Origin: Streptomyces sp. PH10-H1
GTDB lineage: Bacteria > Actinomycetota > Actinomycetes > Streptomycetales > Streptomycetaceae
Direction: 5' to 3'
Length of the DNA: 64,000 bases
Assembly: GCF_030063355.1 (NCBI RefSeq)
Contig: NZ_JASISZ010000030.1
Span: forward strand, 21,119 to 85,118
A program made the translations under genes and the position numbers. Numbering within the stretch: the first letter of the stretch is position 1; every line of letters begins with the position of its first letter. Below are positions 36,101-44,817 of this stretch, piece by piece. Under the pieces are notes generated by a model. It worked only from the letters and a program-made list of their open reading frames with translations, was not told the origin of the DNA and ran no database searches.

Positions 36101-36286
36101 TCAGTCCGCCAGACAGGGGCAGTACGTCTGGCTCTCCGAGTTCACAGGACAGCCGTTGTCCGGGCCACGGACACAGGCACCTTCGCCGCAGCAGGAACAA
36201 TTACCGCAGGTGGTCGAGAGCAGCCGGCGCTGCCCCGCGCCCCACTCCTGGGACAGCCGGCCGTTCGCATCACGTTCTTCATCCAC
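36101..36286 (-). CDS. Cys-rich 61-residue small protein
   Basis: Minus-strand frame ending CGNCSCCGEGACVRGPDNGC, then PVNSESQTYCPCLAD and stop: nine Cys in 34 residues. The preceding DEERDANGRLSQEWGAGQRR is charged and soluble. I take GTG 36286 as start, although the site is weak and the frame is open to 36607. The Cys spacing (CxxCxCC, CxC) suggests a zinc- or metal-binding knuckle, or a redox protein. No family recognised. It is read leftward away from the small plus-strand ORF. Confidence 0.45.
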   Translation of the reverse strand: MDEERDANGRLSQEWGAGQRRLLSTTCGNCSCCGEGACVRGPDNGCPVNSESQTYCPCLAD

Positions 36287-36405
36287 AGGAACTGGATACC
36301 ACCAAGGTCCGGTGGTGCGCGCGGTGACGTCCCGCTGAGGCCCTGCGGCGCGCCATCCGTTGCCGGTGTTGAGCGGATCGGGGAGGCTCGACGTATCGTC
36401 GAAAA

Positions 36406-36582
36406 ATGGACAGGTTGAGTGACGGCGCAGACAAGGTCTGGCCAGATGACGAGGAGCCCGAGCTGGCGTCCGACCGCTTGGTGAATGACGTTCGGGAACC
36501 GCGCCAAAAGCTGCCGGAGCGTTTGCCGGACCGGGTCGGGGGCGGAAGCCAGAAGCTGCCGCCGGGGCACTTCCACGGCTGA
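36406..36582 (+). CDS. possible 58-residue hypothetical protein
   Basis: ATG 36406 to TGA 36582 encodes a charged, soluble peptide: MDRLSDGADKVWPDDEEPEL, then a basic half REPRQKLPERLPDRVGGGSQ and ending PPGHFHG. GGGGAGG is about 20 bases ahead, farther than usual. It fits the gap between the Cys-rich gene and the reductase. Composition is protein-like, but there is no family match that I can name. Confidence 0.35.
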   Translation: MDRLSDGADKVWPDDEEPELASDRLVNDVREPRQKLPERLPDRVGGGSQKLPPGHFHG

Positions 36583-36671
36583 GCCCTACCGACCCGCTGC
36601 CGTACACGCCGACGGCCGGCGCGGAGCCGCATGACGCGGTCCGAACCGGCCGTCGACGGCCGTCGGGTCGC

Positions 36672-36700
36672 CAGGTCCTCAGGTCCTCAGGTCCTCAGGT
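36672..36700. repeat. 8-base tandem repeat CAGGTCCT
   Basis: CAGGTCCT is repeated three times from 36672 to 36695 and a fourth partial copy (CAGGT) follows. It lies between convergent gene ends, 35 bases past the reductase stop. A slippage repeat with no evident role. Confidence 0.75.
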
Positions 36701-36734
36701 GCGACGAAGGCGCCCCGCCGACCGGCGGAGGGGT

Positions 36735-37391
36735 CTATCGGGCGCCGAAGGCGAACTTCAGCGGGGGTATCACCGCCTGAGCGTCGGCCCCGCAGACCCA
36801 CAGGCCGATCATGAACGCCGCCGTGGCCTCGAGCAGCCCGGCGCGCTCCAGCCCGCCGCCCTCGACCGGTTCACATCCCAGGTCCCTGACCAGGGAGCGC
36901 GCGGTCGCGAGTGCGTCGGCATCGTCGCCGCACAGTGGCACGGCCAGTGGACTGCCGTCGAAGACGGGCGGTGTCATCCGCCAGACGTCCTCGTGGCACA
37001 GGTTGAACGCCTTGACGACGTGAGCGCCGACGGCCGTCTCCGCGACGCGTTCGGCCATCGAAGAGCCGCCCTGCGTGGCAAGGGTGAACCGGCCCGGCAC
37101 GACCGGGTTGGTGCAGTCGATCAGCACGCGCCCGCGCAATGCCCCCGCGGCGGCACCGGCCGCTTCCAGGACCGCCGGCACAGCCTGGTCGCGGACGGCG
37201 AGGAGGACGACATCGCCGAACACGGCGGCCTCCGCCCAGCTGCCCGCCCGTGCGGCTGGACCGATCTGTTTCGCGAGGGCCGCGGCCCTGTCCGGGTGCC
37301 GGCCGCTGACCGTCAACTCGTGGCCCGCGCGGGCCCACTGGGTTCCGAGGGCGTCCGCCATATTGCCCGCACCGAGGATGCCGATACGCAT
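36735..37391 (-). CDS. F420-dependent NADP reductase-like oxidoreductase
   Basis: 218 residues. The N-terminal Rossmann motif GILGAGNMADALG, followed by SGRHPDRAAALAKQIG, and the body with RVLIDCTNPVVPG and VKAFNLCHEDVWRM match the NADPH-dependent F420 reductase/ProC-like superfamily. It probably moves hydride between NADPH and F420 or reduces a small molecule. AGGAGG precedes ATG 37391. Divergent from an HxlR regulator, with a 14-base palindrome between them. Confidence 0.9.
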   Translation of the reverse strand: MRIGILGAGNMADALGTQWARAGHELTVSGRHPDRAAALAKQIGPAARAGSWAEAAVFGDVVLLAVRDQAVPAVLEAAGAAAGALRGRVLIDCTNPVVPGRFTLATQGGSSMAERVAETAVGAHVVKAFNLCHEDVWRMTPPVFDGSPLAVPLCGDDADALATARSLVRDLGCEPVEGGGLERAGLLEATAAFMIGLWVCGADAQAVIPPLKFAFGAR

Positions 37392-37442
37392 CCGTCCTCC
37401 TCTGCTTGACTGGGTCTACGACGACTGTAGGAAGACCCACAG

Positions 37443-37456
37443 GCACCATTTGGTGC
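37443..37456. promoter_or_regulatory. palindrome between reductase and HxlR regulator
   Basis: GCACCA (37443-37448), TT, TGGTGC (37451-37456), perfect six-base arms, in the 91-base divergent region. It lies 27 bases ahead of the regulator start and about 50 ahead of the reductase start, as expected for an HxlR operator controlling both. Inferred from position. Confidence 0.5.
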
Positions 37457-37482
37457 GTAACGCAGAGCCGTTCGGAGGTCTG

Positions 37483-37872
37483 GTGGCGAACGATGCCGTG
37501 AGAGATGCCGCGCGAGATGCCGGTTTCCTCGCCGACTGCCGCGCCCGGCTGACCTTCGACCTGATGGCCAACACATGGAACGCCGTCGTGCTGTGGGCAC
37601 TGCGCGAGGGGCCGCGGAGACCGGGTGATCTGCGCGAGCAGATCGGCGGCATCAGTACGAAGGTGCTCACGGAGACTCTCCGCAGGCTTGCGCACAACGG
37701 CCTCGTGTCGCGCCGGGCCTACCCGGAGGCGCCGCCGCGAGTCGAATACGAGCTGACCAGCCTCGGGAGCACGCTGCTTGAGCCGATCGAGGCGTTCGGG
37801 CGGTGGGCGTTCCAGTACGGGGACGACGTACTCGAGGCCCAGGCCCAGAACGGCGGGGAGGACGACTTCTGA
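37483..37872 (+). CDS. HxlR-family transcriptional regulator
   Basis: 129 residues from GTG 37483, with GGAGG four bases ahead; GTG 37453 is another option. ARLTFDLMANTWNAVVLWAL then REGPRRPGDLREQIGGISTK and TETLRRLAHNGLVSRRAYPE are the winged-helix core of HxlR. The N-terminal CRARL Cys is in the redox-sensing position. Its likely targets are itself and the divergent F420-type reductase, a classic actinobacterial pairing. Confidence 0.88.
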   Translation: MANDAVRDAARDAGFLADCRARLTFDLMANTWNAVVLWALREGPRRPGDLREQIGGISTKVLTETLRRLAHNGLVSRRAYPEAPPRVEYELTSLGSTLLEPIEAFGRWAFQYGDDVLEAQAQNGGEDDF

Positions 37873-38164
37873 ACGGCACGAACGGCTGAACCATCAATGA
37901 GCCCGGCTGTCAGGAGACGCGCGCCAAGCCGCACTCGGGTACGGCAGTTCGGTCAGTCGTCTGTCATCGCGGCTTGTGCTCGTCGCCTGCGAACCGAGCG
38001 AGGTGTGCCCGTCGTACGTGGAGGTGGCCGTCAGCAGGGAAGGGTGGCTGGGCCGGGAGCACCCGGACGGTGCGGAATGAGGCGAGCGGCTTCGCGCTTA
38101 CAACAAGTGCGCCGGCGCGTAGCGACGGAGAGAGTGCCGGCGTCGGCGGACATCTGGGGGGACC

Positions 38165-38845
38165 ATGCTGCGTATTCACTTCACGGGCCAAGACCTCGGC
38201 CGCGTCCGGATCGCCGCGGGACCGGCGCCGATGTGGGAGACGATTTTGAGCCTGCACCGGCTCCAGCGTGGCGAGAACAGTGCGCTGCTGAAGAAGTGGC
38301 GGCTTTCGGTGCGCGCCGGACTGCCGAAGTCGGTGGGCATGCTCACCTCGCTCGTACCACCGCGGCGCTACTTCCCGGACTTCCTCACACCGGCCAAGGC
38401 TTCCCTGGAGCTGGCGGAAGGCCTCGCGGACGTGCTGAGCAGCACGAGCGCCGCCGTGCGGCGCGACATGAGCACACTGGCCACCGAGCAGAGGGTGCCC
38501 TCATGGGAGCGGGATCTTCGGGAGGGAGATGTCGGGATGCTGGCACCCCTGGGCCGAGCCGTTCACGCCTACCACCGGGCCGCGGTGGCGCCGTTCTGGG
38601 ACCTGATCCGGAGGCAGGTCGGCGCCGACCACGCCCTGCGGGCACGTGCGCTTGTCGATGGGGGAGCGGAGGCGTTACTGGCCGGTCTGCCGTCCAGCAT
38701 GCGGTGGAGGAATCCGGTCCTGGAGGTGGACGACGCCGAGTTGGAGCGCCGCCGCGCCGACTGGCAGGCTCCGCCGCCCCGCTTCGCGCGCGGCTATGGC
38801 GCCCCGCTACCAGGACCAGGTCACCCAGGCCGACACCGGCTGTGA
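38165..38845 (+). pseudogene. DUF5937/ArsR-type regulator lacking its helix-turn-helix
   Basis: 226-codon frame that starts MLRIHFTGQDLGRVRIAAGP and continues with LHRLQRGENSALLKKWRLSV, the N-terminal ligand-side region of long ArsR/DUF5937 regulators. Full-length members have about 330 residues with the DNA-binding domain at the C-terminus. This one ends at GYGAPLPGPGHPGRHRL without any helix-turn-helix, after sense seems to leave the frame at about 38800. It may be a truncated, non-binding form. A second, worse-decayed copy is at 45731. Confidence 0.65.
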
Positions 38846-39166
38846 CTTCCGCTTCCTGGCCCGCCCCGGCGAGGTGCCGGAACCCTACGCGGGCTGACCC
38901 ACCACGAAGCCGCACCCACACCGCACAGCGGTCCGCGTGGTCCGCCCCGACCGCTGCGGCCGCCGGGCGCAGCACACTCCCCGGGCGGCTGCACCTGATG
39001 GCGCGCGCGGCCGCCGGTTGAGCCGGCTCGGGCGGCGTAGCGGCCCGAGCCGTACAACTCCTACAGTGGCGCGATGAGCGAACGGGCACGACTGCTGACG
39101 CGGAGCTGCGGGATGTGAGCCGCAGCCCGCTCGGAGGCGACGGACGCGTCGGCGGTCCGGCTCAGG
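38846..39166. other. no convincing gene
   Basis: 320 bases between the truncated regulator and the membrane protein. A short plus-strand frame ending VTQADTGCDFRFLARPGEVP at 38897 may be the tail of a lost gene fused to the regulator. No RNA gene, repeat or clear terminator was seen in the rest. Confidence 0.4.
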
Positions 39167-39988
39167 TCACTTGAGGATGTTGACGGCTCGGGCCACCACG
39201 AGGGCGACGGTGACGAGGGAGATGGCGGACTGCAGAAGCATGAGCATCTTCGCCCAGCGGGACAGCGGCATCACGTCCGTGGGGCTGAAGGCGGTGGCGT
39301 TGGTGAAGGCCAGGTACAGGTAGTCCAGGAAGGTCGGTTCCCAGTGCGCGGGCGCGGTATCGGGGCTCTGCATCTGGACGAACAGGAAGTCCGGGAACTG
39401 ATGGGTGCCCTGCGCACGGGCGACGGGGCCGCCCCGGTCCCACTCCCAGTACCACAGGGCGAAGGCGATGACATTGGTGAGCCAGATCCCGGCACCGGTC
39501 ATCAGCAGCGGGCCGGCGCTGCCGGGTTCCGTTCCCTGGACCAGTCCGGTCACGAGCTGCGCGGCCGACCAGCCGTTGGCCACGCTGATGACGCCGGTCA
39601 GGACCAGGCCGCCGGTGCGCAGCAGCTGGGATCCGCGTTCGATCCGGTGCGGATTGGCTGCCATGAGGGCGACGAGCAGGAGCAGTTCCAGGGCCGGCAG
39701 CAGCCAGTGCGGATGGATGGTGAGCCGGGGAGGCAGGGACCATTGCAGGCCGATCGCCGCCGTGATCACGACCGTCACCGCCCACCGGGGCTCGCCTGCG
39801 GTGGTCCGCCGCCAGGCCGGTGGGTCGCTCACCCCGTGGGCGTCCTCGCGGACAGGAACGAGCAGGCGCTCGATCCTGTCCAGCCGGGCATGCAAGGAGT
39901 CGGCGGGGCGCGCCGCGCCTTCGTTCGGCTCGGACCGGTGCCCCCCCGAGTGTGGGGGAGTCCGGCCGGATTCGCAGTCGTCGGTCAC
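39167..39988 (-). CDS. polytopic membrane protein (DUF1345-like)
   Basis: 273 residues. A charged N-terminal region of about 70 residues (LHARLDRIERLLVPVREDAH) precedes about six hydrophobic helices, with a pore-like segment DYLYLAFTNATAFSPTDVMP near residue 225. It resembles the DUF1345 or two-helix channel-like membrane proteins of Streptomyces. The start is 56 bases past the stop of the acyltransferase-GH16 gene on the same strand, so it may be the third gene of that operon. A role in polysaccharide handling would be inference from position. Confidence 0.75.
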   Translation of the reverse strand: MTDDCESGRTPPHSGGHRSEPNEGAARPADSLHARLDRIERLLVPVREDAHGVSDPPAWRRTTAGEPRWAVTVVITAAIGLQWSLPPRLTIHPHWLLPALELLLLVALMAANPHRIERGSQLLRTGGLVLTGVISVANGWSAAQLVTGLVQGTEPGSAGPLLMTGAGIWLTNVIAFALWYWEWDRGGPVARAQGTHQFPDFLFVQMQSPDTAPAHWEPTFLDYLYLAFTNATAFSPTDVMPLSRWAKMLMLLQSAISLVTVALVVARAVNILK

Positions 39989-40044
39989 AGTACGGATTGT
40001 GACACCGACCTGGCGGCCGGCCGCCCGTCGGGGGACCGGGCCGG

Positions 40045-43000
40045 TCAGGGGTGGGCGCCTCCCCGGGTCGAGACGGCGACGTACTGGACGCGCATCGGGT
40101 GCCCGGGTTCGGTGGCGGGCCCGGCGGGGGCGCCGAGTGCGGTCGGGAGGTTACCGCCCACGGCCACGTTCAGGATCAGGAACAGGCCGTGGTGCACCGC
40201 CCGCGCCCAGGTCGCGGCGTCCATCTGGGCCTCCGTCACGCGGTGGTACTCACGTCCGTCCCGGTACCAGCGCACCTGCTCGGCGCCGGTGGTGAGGTCG
40301 ACCTCCACCGCGTAGGAGTGGAATGCCGTCCGGCAGTCGGAGCACGACCGATCCCCGGAACTGAGGCCCTTGGGCTCCTGGCAGGGACCGCCCCCGAGGG
40401 TGCCGCAGTGCATGGTCCCGAAGACGGCGTCACGGCCGTTGACGTTTTCCATGACATCGAGTTCACCGACCGACGGCCACCCCGTGTAGCCGTCGCGCAA
40501 CCCGGCGCCCAGGGTCCAGAAGGCCGGCCAGTAGCCGGCCGCGCCGGGCCCGGTGACGTCCGGCAGCGCGATCGACGCCTCGATGCGCATCACCCCGCCG
40601 GTCGGGGGGACGAGGTCGGCCCGCTTGGACTCGATCCGGCCCGAGTTCCACCGGCCGTTCTTCAGTGTGGGCACGATCTCCAGCGAGCCCCGGCCGTCCA
40701 GCCGGACGTTGTCGGTCGAGTCGGTCATCGCCTCGATCTCCCCTGTGCCCCATTGGGCGGCGGGGCAGCCCGGATAGCAGGTGCCGAGGTCGTACTGCCA
40801 GTTCGCGGCGGAGGGGCGGCTGCCGGCCGGGCCGTCGAAGTCGTCGCGCAGGAGCTGGGTCCAGCCGTCGGCGCTCGTCACGGTGCGGGCGGGTGGCAGC
40901 CCGGCCCCCGTCAGCAGCCGTTCGAGCCGGGGCGTCAGGACGACGGCGGCGACATTGGTGAGATGCGCGTCGTCCCGGTACAGCAGGATCCGTTCCAGCA
41001 CCGCCGGGCAGCTGCTCCCCGTCCCCGGGCAGAGGACCGAATTCACTTCGACGGTCCGGACACCGGGCATCCGGCCGGACGCGACGGCCTGAGCGAGCGG
41101 ATCGGGCCACTGTGCGCCGCTGCGGTCGAACTCGCAGGCGGCCGGGTCATGGGTGTGTCCGGAGACGCAGGCCGGGATGTCCGTCCCGGGGATCGGGGTG
41201 TCCTGGATATACACGATCGGTACGCCGAGCGCACGCAGCGGTGTGAGCGTCTTCTCCCAGCCTTCGGCGAGGAGCCGCTGGTCGTCGGTGTAGCGGTTGA
41301 GGGAGGCGATGACGATCATCCGGGGCCTCGGACCCTGCCGCAGCCTGGCCAGGCTGTCCGCCCGCCAGGTGTCGCATTCACGGTATGTACGGCCCAGCTG
41401 GGGGTTGACCACGGTCAGCTGCGGCAGCGGGCAGCCCTGCTTCACCAACTCCTGCAGGGCCCAGTGGCGTTCGGCCGCGATGGCCAGCATCGAGGAGAAC
41501 CACTGTCCGGCGTGCGAGTCGCCGAGCAGCACGATCCGGTCCGTGCTGCCGGGTGCACCGAACAGGCAGGGCGGGCTGCTGGTCGTGGCCGGCGCCACTT
41601 CGCACGGGCCGTCCGGCGGGAAGTCCTTGCGGGCCTGGACGGCGTCCGGCACCACAGGGCCGTCCTTGAGCGGCGTCGCGGTGCGCTGCAGCAGGGATGT
41701 GCCGTCGGCCGAGCCCGGCGGCAGGCCCCTCAGATCGACCGGGGCGGCCGGGCCGAGCAGGTGCAGTGTTCCGGTGCCGACCACCAGCGCCAGCACTACC
41801 GGCATGATGACCGACGCGATCCCCAGTGACAGTCCGCGCCGGGGGAGTTCGGAGACGGTACGGCTGCGCCGCAGCGGCTGTTCGATCCAGCGCATCGCCG
41901 CCAGAGCGGGCAGCGCGGACGCCGCGGTGAGCGCCGCTTTCGCCGGCCATCCGAGCGTCCCGAGGCGGGCCTCGGAGAGGACGAGCACGGGCCAGTGCCA
42001 CAGGTAGAGGTTGTAGGAGAGACGGCCGACTGCACGGGGGACCCGGCCTGCCAGCAGCCGGCCGACCCCGTACGGGTCCACACCGCCGTCCGCGTTACGG
42101 TCGGGTATGCCCGCCAGGATCACCGCGGCGGTGGCGAGGGCCGGGACCAGCGCCGCGTAGCCGGGGTACGGCGTCGTGGTGTCGTACCCGGCCACGCACC
42201 ACACGAGGGCAGCCGCGCCGGCCCAGCCGCACAGCAGGCGCAGTGCGCGCGGTCCGCGCAGCCGGTGCCACGGCAGCAGCGCGAGCAGCGCCCCTGCTCC
42301 GAACTGCCAGACCCGGGAGGGTGTTCCGAGGTAGGCCATCGAGACGGAACCGTGGGTCCAGCGCAGCGACAGGGCGAAGGAGCCGAGCGTCAGCAGTGCG
42401 ATCACGGCGGTCACGGCCGACCGGACGGCACGGCCCCGGCGGACCGCCCGGGCCGTGACGAACACGATCACCGCGAGCAGCGGGGCCCAGAACAGATAGA
42501 ACTGTTCCTCCACCGCGAGCGACCAGAAGTGGAGCAGCGGGCTCGGGTCACGGCCGGCGGCGAGGTAGTCCGTCTGCTGGCTGATGAAGCGCCAGTTGGC
42601 GGTGGACAGCGCGGCGGCCAGGACGTCGTATTCCAGGTCGGTGCGGCGCAGCGGGACGGTGAGCCATGCGCCGGCCAGGGCGACCGCGCCGAGCACCACG
42701 GCGGCGGAGGGCAGCAGCCGCCGGGCCCGGCGGGAGAAGAACTCTCCCAGCCGGATCCGGCCGGTGGTGACCGCCTCGCGGACCAGCAGGCCGGTGATCA
42801 GATAGCCGGAGATGACGAAGAAGATGTCCACGCCGACGAATCCGCCGGCCAGGCCGGGCACGGCCGCGTGGAAGGCGAGCACCGCGAGCACCGCCACGGC
42901 GCGCAGGCCCTCGATGTCGGGTCGGAACCCCTCGGGGCGGGGCCCTGGCCCCGGCAGGCCGGGTTCCGGGGGATGGGACCCCCGGGAGCCGGGCCGGCCG

Positions 43001-43062
43001 GGCGCGGGTCCGTGGTCACTGAAGGGATTGGGTCGGAGGCCAGGTTCCGTGGTGGAGGACAT
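40045..43062 (-). CDS. acyltransferase-3 / SGNH / GH16 glucanase fusion protein
   Basis: 1005 residues in three parts. Residues 45-440: acyltransferase-3 (OafA/YrhL type) membrane domain with about eleven helices, starting FRPDIEGLRAVAVLAVLAFH. Residues 500-715: SGNH domain with nucleophile motif GDSH (514-517) and DDAH (697-700). Residues 730-1003: GH16 beta-jelly-roll with catalytic GELDVMENVN, Glu867 and Glu872 as nucleophile and acid/base. AT3-SGNH pairs move acyl groups to extracellular sugars; adding a GH16 domain, which cuts beta-1,3(4)-glucans, is unusual. The ATG lies 15 bases past the stop of the glycan synthase gene, so they are surely one operon. Expected to work at the outer face of the membrane. 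Confidence 0.93.
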   Translation of the reverse strand: MSSTTEPGLRPNPFSDHGPAPGRPGSRGSHPPEPGLPGPGPRPEGFRPDIEGLRAVAVLAVLAFHAAVPGLAGGFVGVDIFFVISGYLITGLLVREAVTTGRIRLGEFFSRRARRLLPSAAVVLGAVALAGAWLTVPLRRTDLEYDVLAAALSTANWRFISQQTDYLAAGRDPSPLLHFWSLAVEEQFYLFWAPLLAVIVFVTARAVRRGRAVRSAVTAVIALLTLGSFALSLRWTHGSVSMAYLGTPSRVWQFGAGALLALLPWHRLRGPRALRLLCGWAGAAALVWCVAGYDTTTPYPGYAALVPALATAAVILAGIPDRNADGGVDPYGVGRLLAGRVPRAVGRLSYNLYLWHWPVLVLSEARLGTLGWPAKAALTAASALPALAAMRWIEQPLRRSRTVSELPRRGLSLGIASVIMPVVLALVVGTGTLHLLGPAAPVDLRGLPPGSADGTSLLQRTATPLKDGPVVPDAVQARKDFPPDGPCEVAPATTSSPPCLFGAPGSTDRIVLLGDSHAGQWFSSMLAIAAERHWALQELVKQGCPLPQLTVVNPQLGRTYRECDTWRADSLARLRQGPRPRMIVIASLNRYTDDQRLLAEGWEKTLTPLRALGVPIVYIQDTPIPGTDIPACVSGHTHDPAACEFDRSGAQWPDPLAQAVASGRMPGVRTVEVNSVLCPGTGSSCPAVLERILLYRDDAHLTNVAAVVLTPRLERLLTGAGLPPARTVTSADGWTQLLRDDFDGPAGSRPSAANWQYDLGTCYPGCPAAQWGTGEIEAMTDSTDNVRLDGRGSLEIVPTLKNGRWNSGRIESKRADLVPPTGGVMRIEASIALPDVTGPGAAGYWPAFWTLGAGLRDGYTGWPSVGELDVMENVNGRDAVFGTMHCGTLGGGPCQEPKGLSSGDRSCSDCRTAFHSYAVEVDLTTGAEQVRWYRDGREYHRVTEAQMDAATWARAVHHGLFLILNVAVGGNLPTALGAPAGPATEPGHPMRVQYVAVSTRGGAHP

Positions 43063-43077
43063 GGGTGCGGCGACCTT

Positions 43078-44754
43078 TCAGCCCAGCCAGGGCAGCATCG
43101 GGCTGACCCAGCCGGAGGCGAGCAGGGCGGTGAGCAGGAGGGCGGCGGTGGCGGCCAGCCCTTCGGGCCAGCGCCTGGGCAGCATGCCGCGCCGGGCCTG
43201 CCGCGCGGTCCGTACGGCCTTGCTCGCCGGCTTCGCGGGACGCAGTTCGGCGATCAGGTCCCGGATCAGCGGGAAGCCGATCTGGCACTGCACCAGGAGG
43301 TACAGCCCGAGACCCCAGTTGGGCCACCAGCCGTTGCGGGCCACGGCCAGGGCGAGCCCGGTCGCGGCCGCCCCGATGGAGCCGCAGAGCCAGGCGAGCG
43401 AGACCAGTACCACCCGGCGGGCCATGCCGCTGGGCTTCGCGCGGCCGGCGCCGGTGGGTACCCAGGCCGCGCTGTGGCCGCGCAGGGTGTGCAGGAACGC
43501 GGCCCCGGCGGCGACGCTCGTCAGGACGTTGGCCCGGATCACCTCGACCCGCCAGCGGGTCCGGCTGATCCGGGGCAGCAGGACGTGCCAGAGCCAGAGC
43601 GGAGCGAGCAGCGGCAGGACGTGCCAGGGGCGGATCTGGTCCGGGTACCAGAACATCATCACCAGTGGCGGCAGCGGAGCCGCGAAGGTGTTGACCGCCG
43701 CGGTCAGGTAGCCGACGATCCCCTCGTAGAAGCACAGTCGCATCCGCCAGGGAGCCCCCATCCGCTTGAGGACCGGGCTCCCGATCAGGTGCAGGTTGCC
43801 CATCGCCCAGCGGTACTGCTGATTGACGAAGGACGAGAGGTTGTCGGGCGAGGTGCCCTTGGCGACGAGCACCGGTACGTAGAGGGTGCGGAACCCCTGT
43901 TCATAGAGGGCGAGTCCGGTGTACAGGTCTTCGCTGTGGTCGAGCCTGGCGAAGCCGCCGGCCCTGTCGATGGCCTCGCGCCGGTAGACCGCGTTGCTGC
44001 CGCAGCAGATGGCCGCGTCGCTGGCGTCGCGCGAGGGCTGGATCCAGCGGAAGAACCACTCCTGGGCCGATCCGGCGGCGCGTTGGATCCAGCCCATCGT
44101 CTCGTCGGTGTCGAAGCACTGCGGGCTCTGCACGATGCCGGTCCCGGGGTCGGCGAAGTACGGCACCAGGTGGCGCAGGAAGTCAGCCCTGGGCGCGAAG
44201 TCGGCGTCCAGGATGGCGATGAATCGGCCGCTGCTCAGGGTGAGCGCGTGATTGAGGTTGCCGGCCTTCTTGAGGTGTCCCGGGTCGGGGCGGACGACAT
44301 ACTCGTAGCCGTGCGCGGCCGCCAGTGCGGCGACCTCGGCGCGGTCGGCGTCGTCCAGGACCCACACGGTCAGCGCATGGGGCCAGTCGACGGCCGCGAC
44401 CGCCCGGTAGGCGTTGTCCAGGACGTCGAGCGGTTCACCGCAGGTCGGCAGATAGAGGTCGACGCTGGGCAGTTCGGCCGGGCGCCAGGCGTTGACCAGC
44501 ACCTCATGCGACTGCCGGGTCAGCCGGCGCAGGCGCAGGCTGTTGACCGAGGACAGCGCGAGGGCGGCCATGTTGAGCCCGAGCACCGCGAGAAAGGCCC
44601 ATAGGGCGGGGGTCCGCAGCGCGAAGGTGAACATGGTCGCCGCCGTGAACACGAAGGCGAGTGAGGTGCAGATCAGTACCCAGCGGCGCTGTGGCCCGAA
44701 ATACCAGTAGAGCTCGTCATCGGACGGTGGTTGAGGTAAATGCTGGACAGTCAT
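43078..44754 (-). CDS. cellulose-synthase-like GT2 glycosyltransferase
   Basis: 558 residues from ATG 44754. Two N-terminal helices (27-70), a cytosolic GT2 domain and about five C-terminal helices. The processive-synthase residues are all there: VLDDAD (Asp134/135), ILDADF (DxD, 183-185), SED (274-276) and the QQYRW motif (312-316). It lacks a PilZ domain. Such BcsA/CslA-like enzymes polymerise and export beta-linked glucan; in Streptomyces CslA makes a tip glucan with GlxA, but no glxA is here. First gene of an operon with the acyltransferase-GH16 fusion, so the product may be an acylated, GH16-sensitive glucan. Confidence 0.93.
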   Translation of the reverse strand: MTVQHLPQPPSDDELYWYFGPQRRWVLICTSLAFVFTAATMFTFALRTPALWAFLAVLGLNMAALALSSVNSLRLRRLTRQSHEVLVNAWRPAELPSVDLYLPTCGEPLDVLDNAYRAVAAVDWPHALTVWVLDDADRAEVAALAAAHGYEYVVRPDPGHLKKAGNLNHALTLSSGRFIAILDADFAPRADFLRHLVPYFADPGTGIVQSPQCFDTDETMGWIQRAAGSAQEWFFRWIQPSRDASDAAICCGSNAVYRREAIDRAGGFARLDHSEDLYTGLALYEQGFRTLYVPVLVAKGTSPDNLSSFVNQQYRWAMGNLHLIGSPVLKRMGAPWRMRLCFYEGIVGYLTAAVNTFAAPLPPLVMMFWYPDQIRPWHVLPLLAPLWLWHVLLPRISRTRWRVEVIRANVLTSVAAGAAFLHTLRGHSAAWVPTGAGRAKPSGMARRVVLVSLAWLCGSIGAAATGLALAVARNGWWPNWGLGLYLLVQCQIGFPLIRDLIAELRPAKPASKAVRTARQARRGMLPRRWPEGLAATAALLLTALLASGWVSPMLPWLG

Positions 44755-44774
44755 ATGGCCCCCACAGCCGCGTG

Positions 44775-44817
44775 TTTGGCGGTTTCCCGAGATCCACACT
44801 ACCGCCAAAGGTATAGA
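44775..44817 (-). promoter_or_regulatory. inverted repeat and -10-like element upstream of GT2
   Basis: TTTGGCGGT (44775-44783) and ACCGCCAAA (44801-44809) are perfect nine-base arms separated by 17 bases. On the minus strand TATACC lies just before the far arm (44810-44815) and can serve as -10. The near arm ends about 20 bases ahead of the GT2 ATG. The element could be an operator or a 5' leader hairpin. Purely inferred from sequence. Confidence 0.5.

Noticed and set aside
41995..44604. 869-codon open frame on the plus strand opposite the glucan operon
   Set aside because: It is antisense to two genes with full catalytic motifs; its Gly/Arg/Gln-rich translation has no domain. Long antisense frames are normal at this GC content.
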